Shown one piece after another: positions 15,136-25,400 of a stretch of 64,000 nt of DNA. The DNA is from Capilliphycus salinus (GTDB lineage Bacteria; Cyanobacteriota; Cyanobacteriia; Cyanobacteriales; Microcoleaceae). How positions within the stretch are numbered: position 1 is the first letter of the stretch; the number at the start of each line of letters is the position of its first letter. The notes under the pieces are model-generated. The model ran no database searches, had not been told where the DNA came from, and saw only the letters and a program-made list of their open reading frames with translations. The DNA lies in NCBI RefSeq assembly GCF_047276495.1, contig NZ_CP178543.1, positions 5,580,001 through 5,644,000 on the forward strand, in the 5' to 3' direction. A program made the translations under genes and the position numbers.

Positions 15136-16665
15136 ATGTTAGCCAGAGTTTGGAGTGCATCGGTTGTTGGAATTGATGCAGTTAAAGTTGGAGTCGAAGT
15201 AGACATCTCGGGAGGACTGCCAAAAATCGTGGTTTTAGGCTTACCCGATACCGCCGTCCAAGAATCTCGGGAACGGGTCAAAGCCACGCTAAAAAATGCC
15301 GGATATGCCTTTCCGATGCGAAGTATTGTGATTAATCTAACTCCGGCTGATTTGCGAAAAGAAGGGCCGAGTTTTGATTTACCCATTAGTATTGGAATTT
15401 TAGCCGCTTCCGAACAAGTTAACCCCAATTTGTTGGGGGATTTTTTATTTTTAGGTGAAGTGTCTCTCGATGGAAGTTTGCGGGCGGTTTCCGGGGTTTT
15501 GCCGATTGCGGCGGCGGCTTCACAGATGGAAATTACCGGGTTAGTTTTGCCGGAAGATAACGCTTTAGAAGCGGCAATTGTTGATAATATTTCGGTTTAC
15601 GGATTTAAAACGATTTTTGAAGTTGCAGACTTTTTAGAACGTCCCGACGCTTACAAACCGGTTAAATTAGACCGAACTCAAGTGTTATCTCAAACCGAAA
15701 AAATTACCCTAGATTTAAAAGATGTTAAAGGACAAACTCACGCCAGACGCGCCTTAGAAATTGCCGCAACGGGCGGACATAATCTGATTTTTGTCGGTCC
15801 TCCGGGGAGCGGAAAAACGATGCTCGCCCGACGTTTGCCGGGGATTTTACCCGCTTTAACTTTTGAAGAAGCTTTAGAAGTAACCCGGATTCATTCTGTT
15901 GCTGGATTGTTAAAAAATCGGGGAAGTTTAATCTGTGATCGCCCCTTTCGCAGCCCCCATCATTCGGCATCGGGTCCGTCTTTAGTGGGCGGGGGAAGTT
16001 TTCCGAAACCGGGGGAAATTTCCCTCGCGACGAATGGGATATTATTCTTAGATGAATTAACCGAATTTAAGCGGAATGTATTGGAGTATTTGCGCCAACC
16101 TTTAGAAGATGGATTTGTAACGGTGACTCGCACCCGTCAATCTGTTGTTTTTCCGGCTAAATTTACTTTGATTGCTAGTACCAATCCCTGTCCGTGCGGG
16201 TATTATGGCGATCCAATTCAACCTTGTACCTGTTCGCCCCGACAGCGTGAACAATACTGGGCAAAACTCTCGGGACCGTTAATGGATCGGATTGATTTGC
16301 AGGTGGCGGTCAATCGTTTAAAGCCGGAAGAAATCACCCAAAAATCGACCGGAGAAGACTCCCAAACGGTTAGAAAACGAGTCAAAATGGGGCGAAATAT
16401 TGCTCAAGTTCGGTTTCAAAATGAAGCTGAAATTCAGTGTAATGCCCAGATGCAAAGTCGTCACATTCAAATATGGTGTAAACTTGATGATTCTTGTCGT
16501 CAGCTTCTCGAAGGTGCGATTCGGAAATTGGGACTTTCGGCCCGGGCCAGCGATCGCATTTTAAAAGTGGCGCGTACCATTGCGGACTTATCCGGCGCCG
16601 ATGATATTCAAGCCAACCATTTAGCCGAAGCTATTCAGTATCGGACGTTGGATCGAATGCAATAG
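15136..16665 (+). CDS. comM: YifB/ComM family Mg-chelatase-like AAA+ ATPase
   Basis: The 509-residue protein has the ComM layout. An N-terminal Lon-like substrate domain (MLARVWSASVVGIDAVKVGV, NLTPADLRKEGPSFDLPI) is followed by an AAA+ domain with Walker A GPPGSGKTMLARR and Walker B GILFLDELTEF, and a Cys cluster CPCGYYGDPIQPCTCSPRQ. In Vibrio and Haemophilus, ComM is a branch-migration helicase that promotes integration of donor DNA during natural transformation. The family is widespread even in non-competent bacteria. The start at 15136 matches the family. Upstream in-frame codons to 15082 are unlikely to be used. Confidence 0.92.
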   Translation: MLARVWSASVVGIDAVKVGVEVDISGGLPKIVVLGLPDTAVQESRERVKATLKNAGYAFPMRSIVINLTPADLRKEGPSFDLPISIGILAASEQVNPNLLGDFLFLGEVSLDGSLRAVSGVLPIAAAASQMEITGLVLPEDNALEAAIVDNISVYGFKTIFEVADFLERPDAYKPVKLDRTQVLSQTEKITLDLKDVKGQTHARRALEIAATGGHNLIFVGPPGSGKTMLARRLPGILPALTFEEALEVTRIHSVAGLLKNRGSLICDRPFRSPHHSASGPSLVGGGSFPKPGEISLATNGILFLDELTEFKRNVLEYLRQPLEDGFVTVTRTRQSVVFPAKFTLIASTNPCPCGYYGDPIQPCTCSPRQREQYWAKLSGPLMDRIDLQVAVNRLKPEEITQKSTGEDSQTVRKRVKMGRNIAQVRFQNEAEIQCNAQMQSRHIQIWCKLDDSCRQLLEGAIRKLGLSARASDRILKVARTIADLSGADDIQANHLAEAIQYRTLDRMQ

Positions 16666-16689
16666 ATGTGAGGTTCAAAAAAACATCGT

Positions 16690-16723
16690 CCAACTCGTGA
16701 ATTTACGGAGATTTGCGAGTTGG
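16690..16723. terminator. Hairpin downstream of comM
   Basis: CCAACTCG (16690-16697) pairs with CGAGTTGG (16716-16723) 24 bp after the comM stop. There is no U-run, so it may be a terminator aid or a processing site. Confidence 0.35.
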
Positions 16724-16844
16724 TGAATACATCCAATGTTTTTAAAGTTCCGTAATTTAAACCTTATCTATTCAGGCTGAAAAACTTAAGATAGTGCCAG
16801 GAGTCTTAAATCTATCCCAGTTGATGGACAACTGAGGCAGAATT

Positions 16845-18185
16845 ATGAAAAGAAAAATTGATACAATTGTCAACGGATTCATTCCCCCTCTAGCGGAAAA
16901 CCGCCCCGTTACCCCCCAAAACCTCAACGATGGAGGGGCGACAATGTTAGAAGCGGGTGGGGGTTTGATGAAGAAAAGCGCTCGTCGAGTGAGTCAAAAT
17001 CTTCAAACCATTGCTTTTGCGTTTGAATATTTGCAAGAGATTGGGTTTAGTCTTAACGCCGGACTCAAAGCATCTCAACCGAGTCGGGATAAAGTTCCCG
17101 CAAATCGAATGAAAAAATCTCCAGATATTTATTTAGAAAAAGTAGGAGAAATTATTGCGAATATTCAAGCCAAAGCCGGTGCGGGAAAATCTATTCAAAA
17201 CCCGGTAAAACCAGAGATTTATTCAAAAGAAAATCCTTCTGAAAATTATCATCTTTCCGGTGCAACGATTATTATCGATATTGATGGGATTAAAAGCTTA
17301 CCCATCCGTCAAGATTTTGCCGAGTGGGTGGCTGAAAATCCTTACTTGGCGGCAAACGTGATGTCTGTGGCGGCAACGGTCGGAGAAGTGAACGGTGCGG
17401 GTTTAGAAGGTGAAGCTATTAATAATATTATCAATATTTTGTCTAAATCAATTAAAAAAATTGGGGCCGATTGTCGCTCAGAAAAAGAATTAGAAGAAGC
17501 GGAATTATCTAAAATCTTAAAAGTGGTTTTAGCGGACTTAAAAACGGGTTATTTGCGAGAATTATCGATTAAACTGATTAAAAAACTGATGGATGGGAGC
17601 GCTTTTTCTGCCTTGGGATTTACCGTCGGTATTGAAGTGATACCCACTTTAATCAAAGTGTTGAAAGACGAAATAACTCTCGACGAAGCGATCGCAAAAG
17701 TCGGGCTAAGAATGTTAACTGCTGCGGTGATTACAACGGTTGTGATGTTAATTCCAACGGTGGGAAGATCGTTACTCAGTCAAACAGTCATCAAGGCAAT
17801 TTGGGAAGAAATTTCTCCAGAGTGGAAAACTTTTTTGGTGAAAAAAGGTACTGATATTGGGTCTGCGATCGCGACAGGAAAGGCGGTAATTGCTATTTCT
17901 GAAGTGGGGATTATTGAACAACAAGTTTGGCAAAATCTCAGCGCAGAAAAACGCCAAGCCGTGATAGAGAAAATGAAACAATCAACTCCCGAACAAGTAA
18001 AAATAGCCTACAACATGACCTTAGAAAAAGCCGCAGAAGCCTTTGATATTGCTTCGGGATGGTTTGGGGAAAGAACATCAGAACTCGCTCAATCCGTTGA
18101 AAGTGCAACCCCGATGAAACTTCAAACCAAATTAAAAGAAATCTTAGACAATCATCAAAAAAGAGTTGTCTATAAAGTTGCTTAA
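16845..18185 (+). CDS. Hypothetical helical protein
   Basis: I do not recognise this 446-residue protein. It is predicted helical with a Lys-rich N-terminus, a Gly/Asn segment GEVNGAGLEGEAINNIINIL (about residues 183-202), and two hydrophobic, amphipathic stretches: SAFSALGFTVGIEVIPTLIK (about 254-273) and MLTAAVITTVVMLIPTVG (about 288-305). These could insert in a membrane or line a pore. The C-terminal third is Glu/Lys-rich with coiled-coil character. There is no signal peptide or catalytic motif. It has its own transcription unit, bounded by hairpins at 16690 and 18211. A membrane-active or EcsC-like role is speculation. Confidence 0.7.
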   Translation: MKRKIDTIVNGFIPPLAENRPVTPQNLNDGGATMLEAGGGLMKKSARRVSQNLQTIAFAFEYLQEIGFSLNAGLKASQPSRDKVPANRMKKSPDIYLEKVGEIIANIQAKAGAGKSIQNPVKPEIYSKENPSENYHLSGATIIIDIDGIKSLPIRQDFAEWVAENPYLAANVMSVAATVGEVNGAGLEGEAINNIINILSKSIKKIGADCRSEKELEEAELSKILKVVLADLKTGYLRELSIKLIKKLMDGSAFSALGFTVGIEVIPTLIKVLKDEITLDEAIAKVGLRMLTAAVITTVVMLIPTVGRSLLSQTVIKAIWEEISPEWKTFLVKKGTDIGSAIATGKAVIAISEVGIIEQQVWQNLSAEKRQAVIEKMKQSTPEQVKIAYNMTLEKAAEAFDIASGWFGERTSELAQSVESATPMKLQTKLKEILDNHQKRVVYKVA

Positions 18186-18210
18186 AATCCTGAAAAATTC
18201 AGAAGTTCTG

Positions 18211-18246
18211 GGGGCGAAAAGTCACCTGTTACCGAGTTTTCGCCCC
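18211..18246. terminator. Bidirectional terminator hairpin
   Basis: GGGGCGAAAA (18211-18220) and TTTTCGCCCC (18237-18246) form a perfect 10-bp stem with a 16-nt loop between convergent genes ending at 18185 and 18290. The A/T portion is inside the stem. Confidence 0.6.
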
Positions 18247-18289
18247 GACCGACTGAACCCAGAACCCTCAAAACTGAAGATTTCAATTA

Positions 18290-19762
18290 TTATGTTTGAT
18301 TAGTCTTACGCTTGAAAGCAGAGACGAAGCCAAACACAGCAAAAATAACAATGCTTGAGGTTGAAGCAGGTTCTGGAACCGATTTAATGGATGAATTACT
18401 CATCTCAGTTAATCGATAAAAATCTCCAGTCGTTTCTAGCAAAACACCCGCAGTTCCATCAGAAAAGTTGAAGAAACGTGGGTCAGCCCGTCCGCCCGCC
18501 AACTCAAATAAGGATGTTTGATTTAACATCGAATCGAAAAGATTGACCCGAAAAACCGGAACATTCTTCTCTGTTAGTGATGCAGTTGTTGCAAATACTT
18601 CACTCCTGGAGAGATCTCCAAAGAGTGAAGAAATCAGATCAAAAGATAATGAACTCACTACAGGACCAGTAGCAGCAGCAAAGCTTGCCCCTTCTCGTCC
18701 AAATTGGGCGAATGGTTGTAGAAAACCCGATTCAGGCTCGGGAGCATTTGCAACAGCCATCGGCCCGGCGAGATCGAGAGCAACACCTGAGCCGATGTAG
18801 AAAGTACCTTCACGGGCTAACCCATCAGAATTGCGTCCCCAACCAAAATTCTCAATTTCGTCTGTATTGTACAAGTCCAACAAAGAGACAAAGTTAACTT
18901 CCTCAGCAGTAAAGCTGCCGATATCAGCAAAGCCAAGTAAATGGGGTTCATCTGACATCGAATCAACAATTTGGAAGTGCTGGACATTCCTCACACCTTT
19001 GGCGGCCACCTGAAACGATCCGTTGTCAGGATTGACAATCAGAATTTTGCTCAGGTGAGAGTTATCATCTTGTGGGGCGAATCTCCCATCCAAACCAAAG
19101 GGAAGCGCATCTCCAGTGGCAAACAACAAACGACCGTCAGGCAATACTTCCAATGCTCCCCCAATGTGACCGCCGATGATTTGGGTTTCAAAGGCGGCGA
19201 TCGCTTTCGGGTTCAAAAGCTTCTCTCCGTCAAAATTGTATTCGTACATCACCTGGAAATGTGACGGCATGAGCCGATACACATCAGGTACAGGCCCATC
19301 AGGTGTTTCCCCAGAAAGCGGGTCTGGGAGGGTGTATGTAGAATTTTGGCCGACTAATTCGGGTGGGACTGTAGAGGAGGTATAGACGACAAAAACTTTG
19401 TTACCTGCGGCATTAGCAGCGACGTTGAGAATTGATTGTCGATTATCGAGTGTTAGTCCTGCGGGTGCATCATTAATTTGAAGAACCTCAGAGACGCTAT
19501 TGTTATCGAAGCGGTAAATAGCATCGTTCTGATCCAGCAAAAATAACTGATCTCCGACGGGTACTGGCGATCCTAAATTGGGAGCATCCCCAAAGAAACC
19601 AGGCCCAAGCACAAATGGCATCGTGCCGACATAATCGATTTTAACGTTTAATTGTGAGTCACGAACCGGGTTCGGAGCGAATTCCTGACCGATGGCTGCC
19701 GTACCTGAAACTAAAAAAGTACCCGCAATAGCTAACGCATTCGGAAGAAATCTTTTGAGCAT
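18290..19762 (-). CDS. PEP-CTERM secreted protein
   Basis: The 490-residue protein begins with a signal peptide (MLKRFLPNALAIAGTFLVSG, cleavage near TAAIGQ). It ends with the exosortase sorting tag: the PEP motif in VPEPASTSS, a hydrophobic helix IVIFAVFGFVSAF, and the basic tail KRKTNQT. The body resembles a beta-propeller or ScyD/ScyE-like protein of secreted cyanobacterial PEP-CTERM families: VPVGDQLFLLDQNDAIYRF, GGHIGGALEVLPDGRLLFAT, ENFGWGRNSDG and SGVALDLAGP. It is likely exported and processed by an exosortase not seen here. It lies next to two RTX-type surface proteins. Ligand and role are unknown. Confidence 0.82.
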   Translation of the reverse strand: MLKRFLPNALAIAGTFLVSGTAAIGQEFAPNPVRDSQLNVKIDYVGTMPFVLGPGFFGDAPNLGSPVPVGDQLFLLDQNDAIYRFDNNSVSEVLQINDAPAGLTLDNRQSILNVAANAAGNKVFVVYTSSTVPPELVGQNSTYTLPDPLSGETPDGPVPDVYRLMPSHFQVMYEYNFDGEKLLNPKAIAAFETQIIGGHIGGALEVLPDGRLLFATGDALPFGLDGRFAPQDDNSHLSKILIVNPDNGSFQVAAKGVRNVQHFQIVDSMSDEPHLLGFADIGSFTAEEVNFVSLLDLYNTDEIENFGWGRNSDGLAREGTFYIGSGVALDLAGPMAVANAPEPESGFLQPFAQFGREGASFAAATGPVVSSLSFDLISSLFGDLSRSEVFATTASLTEKNVPVFRVNLFDSMLNQTSLFELAGGRADPRFFNFSDGTAGVLLETTGDFYRLTEMSNSSIKSVPEPASTSSIVIFAVFGFVSAFKRKTNQT

Positions 19763-19896
19763 AGGAAAGCTTAGAATTTATAACAAACATTTCAATTTTG
19801 TTTGATTGTTGCTCACTCCCTATTTCTGTGTCAATAATAATTAGTCAACTTCATCGAATCTTCATATATGATTGAACAATTACTGCTAAATAATCC

Positions 19897-20844
19897 CTAG
19901 AGTACCTTATTTATATCAATAAAATCCTCTGCTGAAATCAGGTCAACAGTCAGCCCGGTTCCATTGCCATTGAGAACGCTTAGAACTTCCCCTGAATTTG
20001 CCAAACGAATAACGATATCGATAGGCTCGTTTGACCAGAAAGATCCTAGCGCATCCGCATCGGCTGCATCTTCTCCCACTTGAGCGATCGCCAAATCTTC
20101 AAACGAGACACCCACCGGAAGTATCAAACGATCAACACCATCCTCAAAGTCAGTAATTAGATCAAACTGACCAGTAATTTCTAGAGCAAAAAAGTCCTGT
20201 GCCTGGTCGGGTGAAAAACCGAATGGGTCGTTTCCTGTCAAAATGTCAAACCCGGAGCCGCCTGTTAAAGTATCGCTTCCGGTTCCGGCGGTCAAGCCAT
20301 CATCTCCTATGTCTCCCCAGAGGCGATCATTACCATTCTCGCTTTCAATCCGATCATCTCCCTGACCTCCATAAAGCCAGTTTTCATCACCTTCTGCACC
20401 ACCCCTATCACGAATAATGTCGCCATCCATTCCGCCCAATAGGGTATCACTTCCGGCTTCACCATCCAATCTTTCTGAACCCAGTTCCCCAAATATCAAA
20501 TCATTACCGGGGCCGCCTGCAATGCGCTCCTCTCCCTGACCCCCATAAAGGGTGCTATCTCCATCTCCACCTGTAAATACATCGTCTCCAGCATTACCAA
20601 AGACTACGGCCCCCGATCCGGAAATATAAAAGCTATCTCCATCCTCTAGACCAAAGATGGTCTTTGCCCCGTCATCAGTCACTACGATTTGATCCAATAG
20701 TGGTGTACCAATGAAAATCCCCGACCCTCTTAGCTCTACAGACCTTCCGAATCCTGGCGTTCCATCCGGGGTTATGCTTATTGACCCTCCACCCGGTAAA
20801 GGAACTTGAATCTGTCCTGCCGCTATTGGGATGACTTCTAACAT
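19897..20844 (-). CDS. RTX-type calcium-binding repeat protein
   Basis: The 315-residue protein contains about ten GGxGxDxhx-type nonapeptide repeats (residues about 85-200; for example YGGQGDDRIESENGNDRLWG and LTGGSGFDILTG), the hallmark of RTX parallel beta-rolls that fold on binding calcium outside the cell. There is no N-terminal signal peptide. The N-terminus (MLEVIPIAAGQIQVPLPGGG) echoes the PGGG motif of the RTX proteins at 57059 and 58324. RTX proteins usually leave through type I secretion, with an uncleaved C-terminal signal. No ABC exporter is in this window. Repeat quality is lower than in its neighbours. The activity is unknown. Confidence 0.8.
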   Translation of the reverse strand: MLEVIPIAAGQIQVPLPGGGSISITPDGTPGFGRSVELRGSGIFIGTPLLDQIVVTDDGAKTIFGLEDGDSFYISGSGAVVFGNAGDDVFTGGDGDSTLYGGQGEERIAGGPGNDLIFGELGSERLDGEAGSDTLLGGMDGDIIRDRGGAEGDENWLYGGQGDDRIESENGNDRLWGDIGDDGLTAGTGSDTLTGGSGFDILTGNDPFGFSPDQAQDFFALEITGQFDLITDFEDGVDRLILPVGVSFEDLAIAQVGEDAADADALGSFWSNEPIDIVIRLANSGEVLSVLNGNGTGLTVDLISAEDFIDINKVL

Positions 20845-21197
20845 TTATTTTTCCATAAGTAAACTCATCAAAGAATAGTTTAACTCAGTTTAGCTGCACA
20901 TAAAATAAGCGATCGCGTCTTAAACTTGCCTTTACAAAAATCACTGAATACCCTATATATAGCGTTTTGATAATTCAACTAAACTTGATATATTTGAGAT
21001 AAAACTTAGCATTTTTTTGTTTATTTGTCAACTGCCTAAAGAACAGTTTAATCCAGTTTAGTTACACCAAGAATAAGTAATAAAGCCTTAACCTTAATAT
21101 TAAAAAAACTTTCTTTAGATGTATTGCCATTGTGATTTTTGCTGTTATACTTTTGCTTGTATAAATTCAGCCAGGCCATTTCAAGGAGAAAACAACA
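20845..21197. promoter_or_regulatory. Divergent RTX intergenic region with direct repeat
   Basis: This 353-bp spacer separates two divergent RTX genes. AGTTTAACTCAGTTTAGCTG (from 20877) recurs as AGTTTAATCCAGTTTAGTTA (from 21045), followed by related A/T-rich sequence, and each faces one gene. AAGGAG lies about 9 bp before the ATG at 21198. The repeats may be shared regulator sites. No certain -35/-10 pair was found. Confidence 0.4.
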
Positions 21198-22373
21198 ATG
21201 GCGATTTATAACGGTACATCTGGCCCCGATAATTATTCGGGCACATCTGGAGCGGACAGTATCTTAGGTTTCGCCGGAAACGATTTTCTGTCGGGCAATG
21301 GAGGCAATGACACCATCAATGGTGGGATGGGTGCTGACAGTTTATTTGGTAACGCAGGGTTTGATTTCATTTTTGGCGATAATGACAACGACCGAATTGA
21401 CGGTGGTTCAGAAGCCGATGATTTGTTCGGTAACGCCAACAATGATCTTTTATTTGGCAATACTGGAAACGATGAAATGTACGGTGGCTCCGGGTTCGAC
21501 ACTGTTCAAGGTGGTGATCAAGATGATCTGTTGTTTGGAGACAACGATAATGATCGTGTCGAGGGTGGTAATGGCAATGACACCCTAACAGGTGGCTCCG
21601 GTAATGATTATCTAGCTGGAAATGCAGGAAATGACTTTTATACTGGTAACTCCGGGGCAGATACCTTTTTTGTTCAGGCCGCAGAGCTTGGACAAATTGG
21701 AGATCGGAACTCCGGTGAGGGAGATCAGGTCATATTTGACGGCCCTCCACCACCATCACCTGCTTCTGCTAGCACTAGCTCTTTTGCATTAAGCAGTAGT
21801 GAGACAACATCACAAGAGGAGCCATACATCATTGAATTCGCCCGACAAGGAGATGACCTGTTGTTCAGAACCTCCTGGTGGGAAGAAGGTGAATATGATG
21901 TCATGCAAAATGCTGGTGGCGACATCGACAACATTCCGTTGCTACTAAAGTCTATAGGCTCTTTTATCAGTGCAACTCCAATTGAGCAAGCTCCTGACCC
22001 AGTTGAATCGCCAGAGCCAGAGGTAGATATTCTGACTGGTCTTTTAGAGGGAAGGGCGTTTTTCCAGGAACAACTGGATAACTACGTTCCCGGCGAGAGT
22101 GCCTTCACCGAGCAACTGCTCATAGAGATGATCGCAGAGATGGATGCTCGAATCTCTGGGGACAGTGCCTTTATCCCTGTTGAGGAAGTTGAACCAGATT
22201 TCTCTCTGATTACAGAACAAGTGTTTTTAATGGAAGCTCCTGCCTCTCCTGCTTTTGCAACACTTTCTGGTTTCAGTGATTCAGCCTTGGCTGACGCTGC
22301 AACAGCTAATCTTGACTTACCAGAAGGTAGCAAGGTCTTTTTCGTTCCATCGGGATACTTTGATTTTGTTTGA
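21198..22373 (+). CDS. RTX-type calcium-binding protein
   Basis: The 391-residue protein has about 14 well-conserved RTX nonapeptides from the start (residues about 8-155; for example FAGNDFLSGNGGNDTINGG and GGNGNDTLTGGSGNDYLAG). Then comes a GADTFFV motif and a C-terminal domain of about 230 residues that is acidic and Pro/Ala/Glu-rich with no recognised fold. RTX repeats bind calcium extracellularly. The segment at residues about 245-330 (TPIEQAPDPVESPEPEVDIL, then GLLEGRAFFQEQLDNYVPG) looks like a helical tail. AAGGAG precedes the ATG. It is divergent from the RTX gene at 19897 and faces bamA across a terminator. Confidence 0.85.
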   Translation: MAIYNGTSGPDNYSGTSGADSILGFAGNDFLSGNGGNDTINGGMGADSLFGNAGFDFIFGDNDNDRIDGGSEADDLFGNANNDLLFGNTGNDEMYGGSGFDTVQGGDQDDLLFGDNDNDRVEGGNGNDTLTGGSGNDYLAGNAGNDFYTGNSGADTFFVQAAELGQIGDRNSGEGDQVIFDGPPPPSPASASTSSFALSSSETTSQEEPYIIEFARQGDDLLFRTSWWEEGEYDVMQNAGGDIDNIPLLLKSIGSFISATPIEQAPDPVESPEPEVDILTGLLEGRAFFQEQLDNYVPGESAFTEQLLIEMIAEMDARISGDSAFIPVEEVEPDFSLITEQVFLMEAPASPAFATLSGFSDSALADAATANLDLPEGSKVFFVPSGYFDFV

Positions 22374-22439
22374 CACTGCTTTATAAAACTGATATGAAGT
22401 CCAATTCGGAGCCGATTTTTCACCCGGCCCTTATACTCC

Positions 22440-22473
22440 AAAAACCCGGTTTCTTATGAGTTACCGGGTTTTT
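22440..22473. terminator. Bidirectional terminator-like hairpin
   Basis: AAAACCCGGT pairs with ACCGGGTTTT around TTCTTATGAGTT, with flanking A and T runs. It sits between the convergent RTX gene (ends 22373) and the Omp85 gene (ends 22481). It is the same element as at 2177 and 38777. Confidence 0.65.
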
Positions 22474-22480
22474 ATGAATC

Positions 22481-25400
22481 TTAGAAACGTTCACCCACCC
22501 CGAAGTGAATGCGTCCGTCGCCTTCATCACTGATACCGTAGTCAATCCGAATTGGGCCTAAAGGAGATTGAATTCTCAAACCCGCACCGACGCCCAAACC
22601 GCTACCGGGTTTACCCCGAATTCCGCCAGGGTTTCCAGGAACGGTACTCTGAGTCCCCAAAGCGCTCGCCCCATCAATAAATATCGCCCCTCCAACCAGG
22701 AAATTACTCACGGCGAATACCGGGAAGCGGTACTCAATAGAGGCTAAAACAAAGCTTCTGGCGGCACCTAAATGACCCTCACGCCAACCTCGGACCGTAT
22801 TTGCACCCCCCAACGCAAACGCTTCGTAGGGCGGAAAATCTCCGATCAGGGTTCCCGCTTGGAAGTTGAACGCTATGGTTTGAGGGCTATCGGGAACTAA
22901 CTCGATAAAACTCACCGGCAGGTAGTAACTGTAAGTGGCCCGGAGACGATTGTAAGAAATGCTACCCGAACCGATGGGAATCGCCTGTTCGGTACCGAGT
23001 CGAAACGCATAACCCGAAGTCGGAAATTGGGTATTGTTCCGGCGATCGCGGGCGATTCCAAATTGTACCGTAAACAGATCGTCCTCACCGTCATCGTTTT
23101 CACTGAGGAGTTTTCCGGCGTCATCCCGAGGCGTTATGTCCCCGTCTGCATCCCTAATTTCAACACGCTGATATTGAACGCCCAACGAAGCCACCCAGTC
23201 GGGAGTGCTAAACACATCTTCGGCGAAGGGACGAGTAAAGGTAATTCCGCCACCGGTACGCACCACCCGAGGGCGATCGCCGTTGGGAAGTCGAACGTTA
23301 TCATCCTCGTCATCTTGTTCAAAAATCACGGAAATGGCTTGACGTCGGAAAATATTGGCGGTGTAGGAGGTCCGGTAAGGATCGCCTCCTATCCAAGGAT
23401 CGGTAAAGCTAATATCGAGTAAAACAATTCGTTCACCGAGTTGAACTTCCGCTCCCAGACGTTGATTTCGTCCGTTGATATTGAGTTCTTGATAACTGAC
23501 GGTACCAAACAAACCGGTCGCGGAACTGACCCCACCCCCGAGGACGAGAGAACCGGTACTTCGTTCAACGATGTTAACAACCATCACCGCTTTTCGGGGA
23601 TCTTCGTCTGCGGGTTCGAGTTGAAGCCGTACATCTTCAAAAATTCCCAAACCAAAGACGCGAGATAAGTCCCGTTGAGCGGTTCTTTGGTTAAAAACAT
23701 CTCCCGGTTCTAACTCAATTTCCCGGAGAATAATATAGTCTTGAGTTTTCCCTTCGATGGGGTTTCCTTCTTCGTCTGTTTGTTCTCCTTCACTGCTTAA
23801 AAATCTTACCCGAATATCTTCGATTTCCCCTTCGGCTACTACCAGTGTTACTGTTCCATCCGGACTCACTTCGGGTGCTTCTATGACTTGAGCTAATACA
23901 TAACCATTCTCTTGATACCAACTATTAATTTCTTGAATGGCTTCTTCGATTTCATTGAGGTTAATAATTTCGTTAAATTGACCGGCGAAGCTTTCTTCTA
24001 CAACTTCTGGCGGTAACACACTATCGCCTTCGATTATAACGGCTTCTAAGGGCGGGTTCGGTTCGACTTCAAAGGTAATTCTTACACCCAATGGCGTATC
24101 TTCTGGAAGCGCTCGAACGTTTCTAAAAAAGCCTAACGCAAATATGGCGTTAATGTCTTGTTGGAGTTGGGAACGAGTTGTTGTTTGTCCGGGTACTGTT
24201 GATATTGCATCATAAACTCTTTCTATCAACACCTCACTTTCGGTTCCTTCGATAACAACTTCAGCCACCAAAACTTGAGGTTCCGGTTGCGCGTTTTGTG
24301 AGGGGGTTTGTCTGGGAGTTGGTGGCGGTGGAACAGGTATTTGAGGTTGAGGAACTGGCGGAGGTGGTTGGGGTATGTTGTTGTTTTCTGGTTCTATTTC
24401 TGGTTCTATTTCTGGTTCTATTTCCGGTTGGGGTTCTATTTCTGGGGTGGTTTGAGCGAGTTCAATGGGTTGGGGTTCTAATGGTTCTCCTAATTGACTG
24501 GATTGGCTTTCTGTTGAGTTTGCAATTGCTTCTATTCTTGATTCAAATAAGATGGGTTCTGTTTGTTCGCTTTCGATTTTATAAAGGGTAATTTCTGAGT
24601 TGGTTTCAAGTTCGGGTTTTGACTTCGTTAAAGCAAAGTCTTCCGACGGTTCAACGAATTCGGGTTTAATTTCTTCTAATTTATTCAGAGCTATTTCATC
24701 TGAAAACTCCTCAGACTTTGACTTATTTAAAGCTAAGTCTTCCGACGGTTCAACCCACTCCGGTTTAATTTCCTCTAATTTATTCAGAGCTATTTCATCT
24801 GAAAACTCCTCAGACTTTGACTTATTTAAAGCTAAGTCTTGGGAAGGTTCAACCCACTCCGGTTTAATTTCCTCTAATTTATTCAGAGCTATTTCATCTG
24901 AAAACTCCTCAGACTTTGACTTATTTAAAGCTAAGTCTTCCGACGGTTCAACCCACTCCGGTTTAACTTCTTCTAATTTATTCAGAGCCAATTCCTGAGA
25001 CAATTCCTCGGGTTTTGACTTGTTGGATAAAGCCAAGTCTTGGGAAGGTTCAACCCACTCCGGTTTGATTTCTTCTAATTTATTGAGAGCCAATTCCTGA
25101 GATAATTCCTCGGGTTTTGACTTGTTAGATAAAGCCAAGTCTTCCGACGGTTCTACCCACTCCGGTTTAACTTCTTCTAATTTATTGAGAGCTATTTCAT
25201 CTGAAAATTCCTCGGGTTTTAACTTATTTAAAGCCAACTCTTGATAAGATTGTAAAGGAAGAACAGTAGAATCAAATAGAACGGAGTTTAAATCTTTAGA
25301 ATCCAAAGAAAACAGTTGAAGCTGAACCCAGTCAGACTGATTAAAAGAAACCGGAAAAAGAGACAGAGAATTTGGCTTAACCTTGTTCAAGACCATATTT

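Noticed and set aside
24600..24998. Open frame of 132 codons on the plus strand opposite bamA
   Set aside because: It is a repeat shadow of the bamA coding repeats, with no independent codon signal.
24596..25198. Repeats considered as a CRISPR array
   Set aside because: The repeats are in frame in a conserved gene and have no unique spacers.
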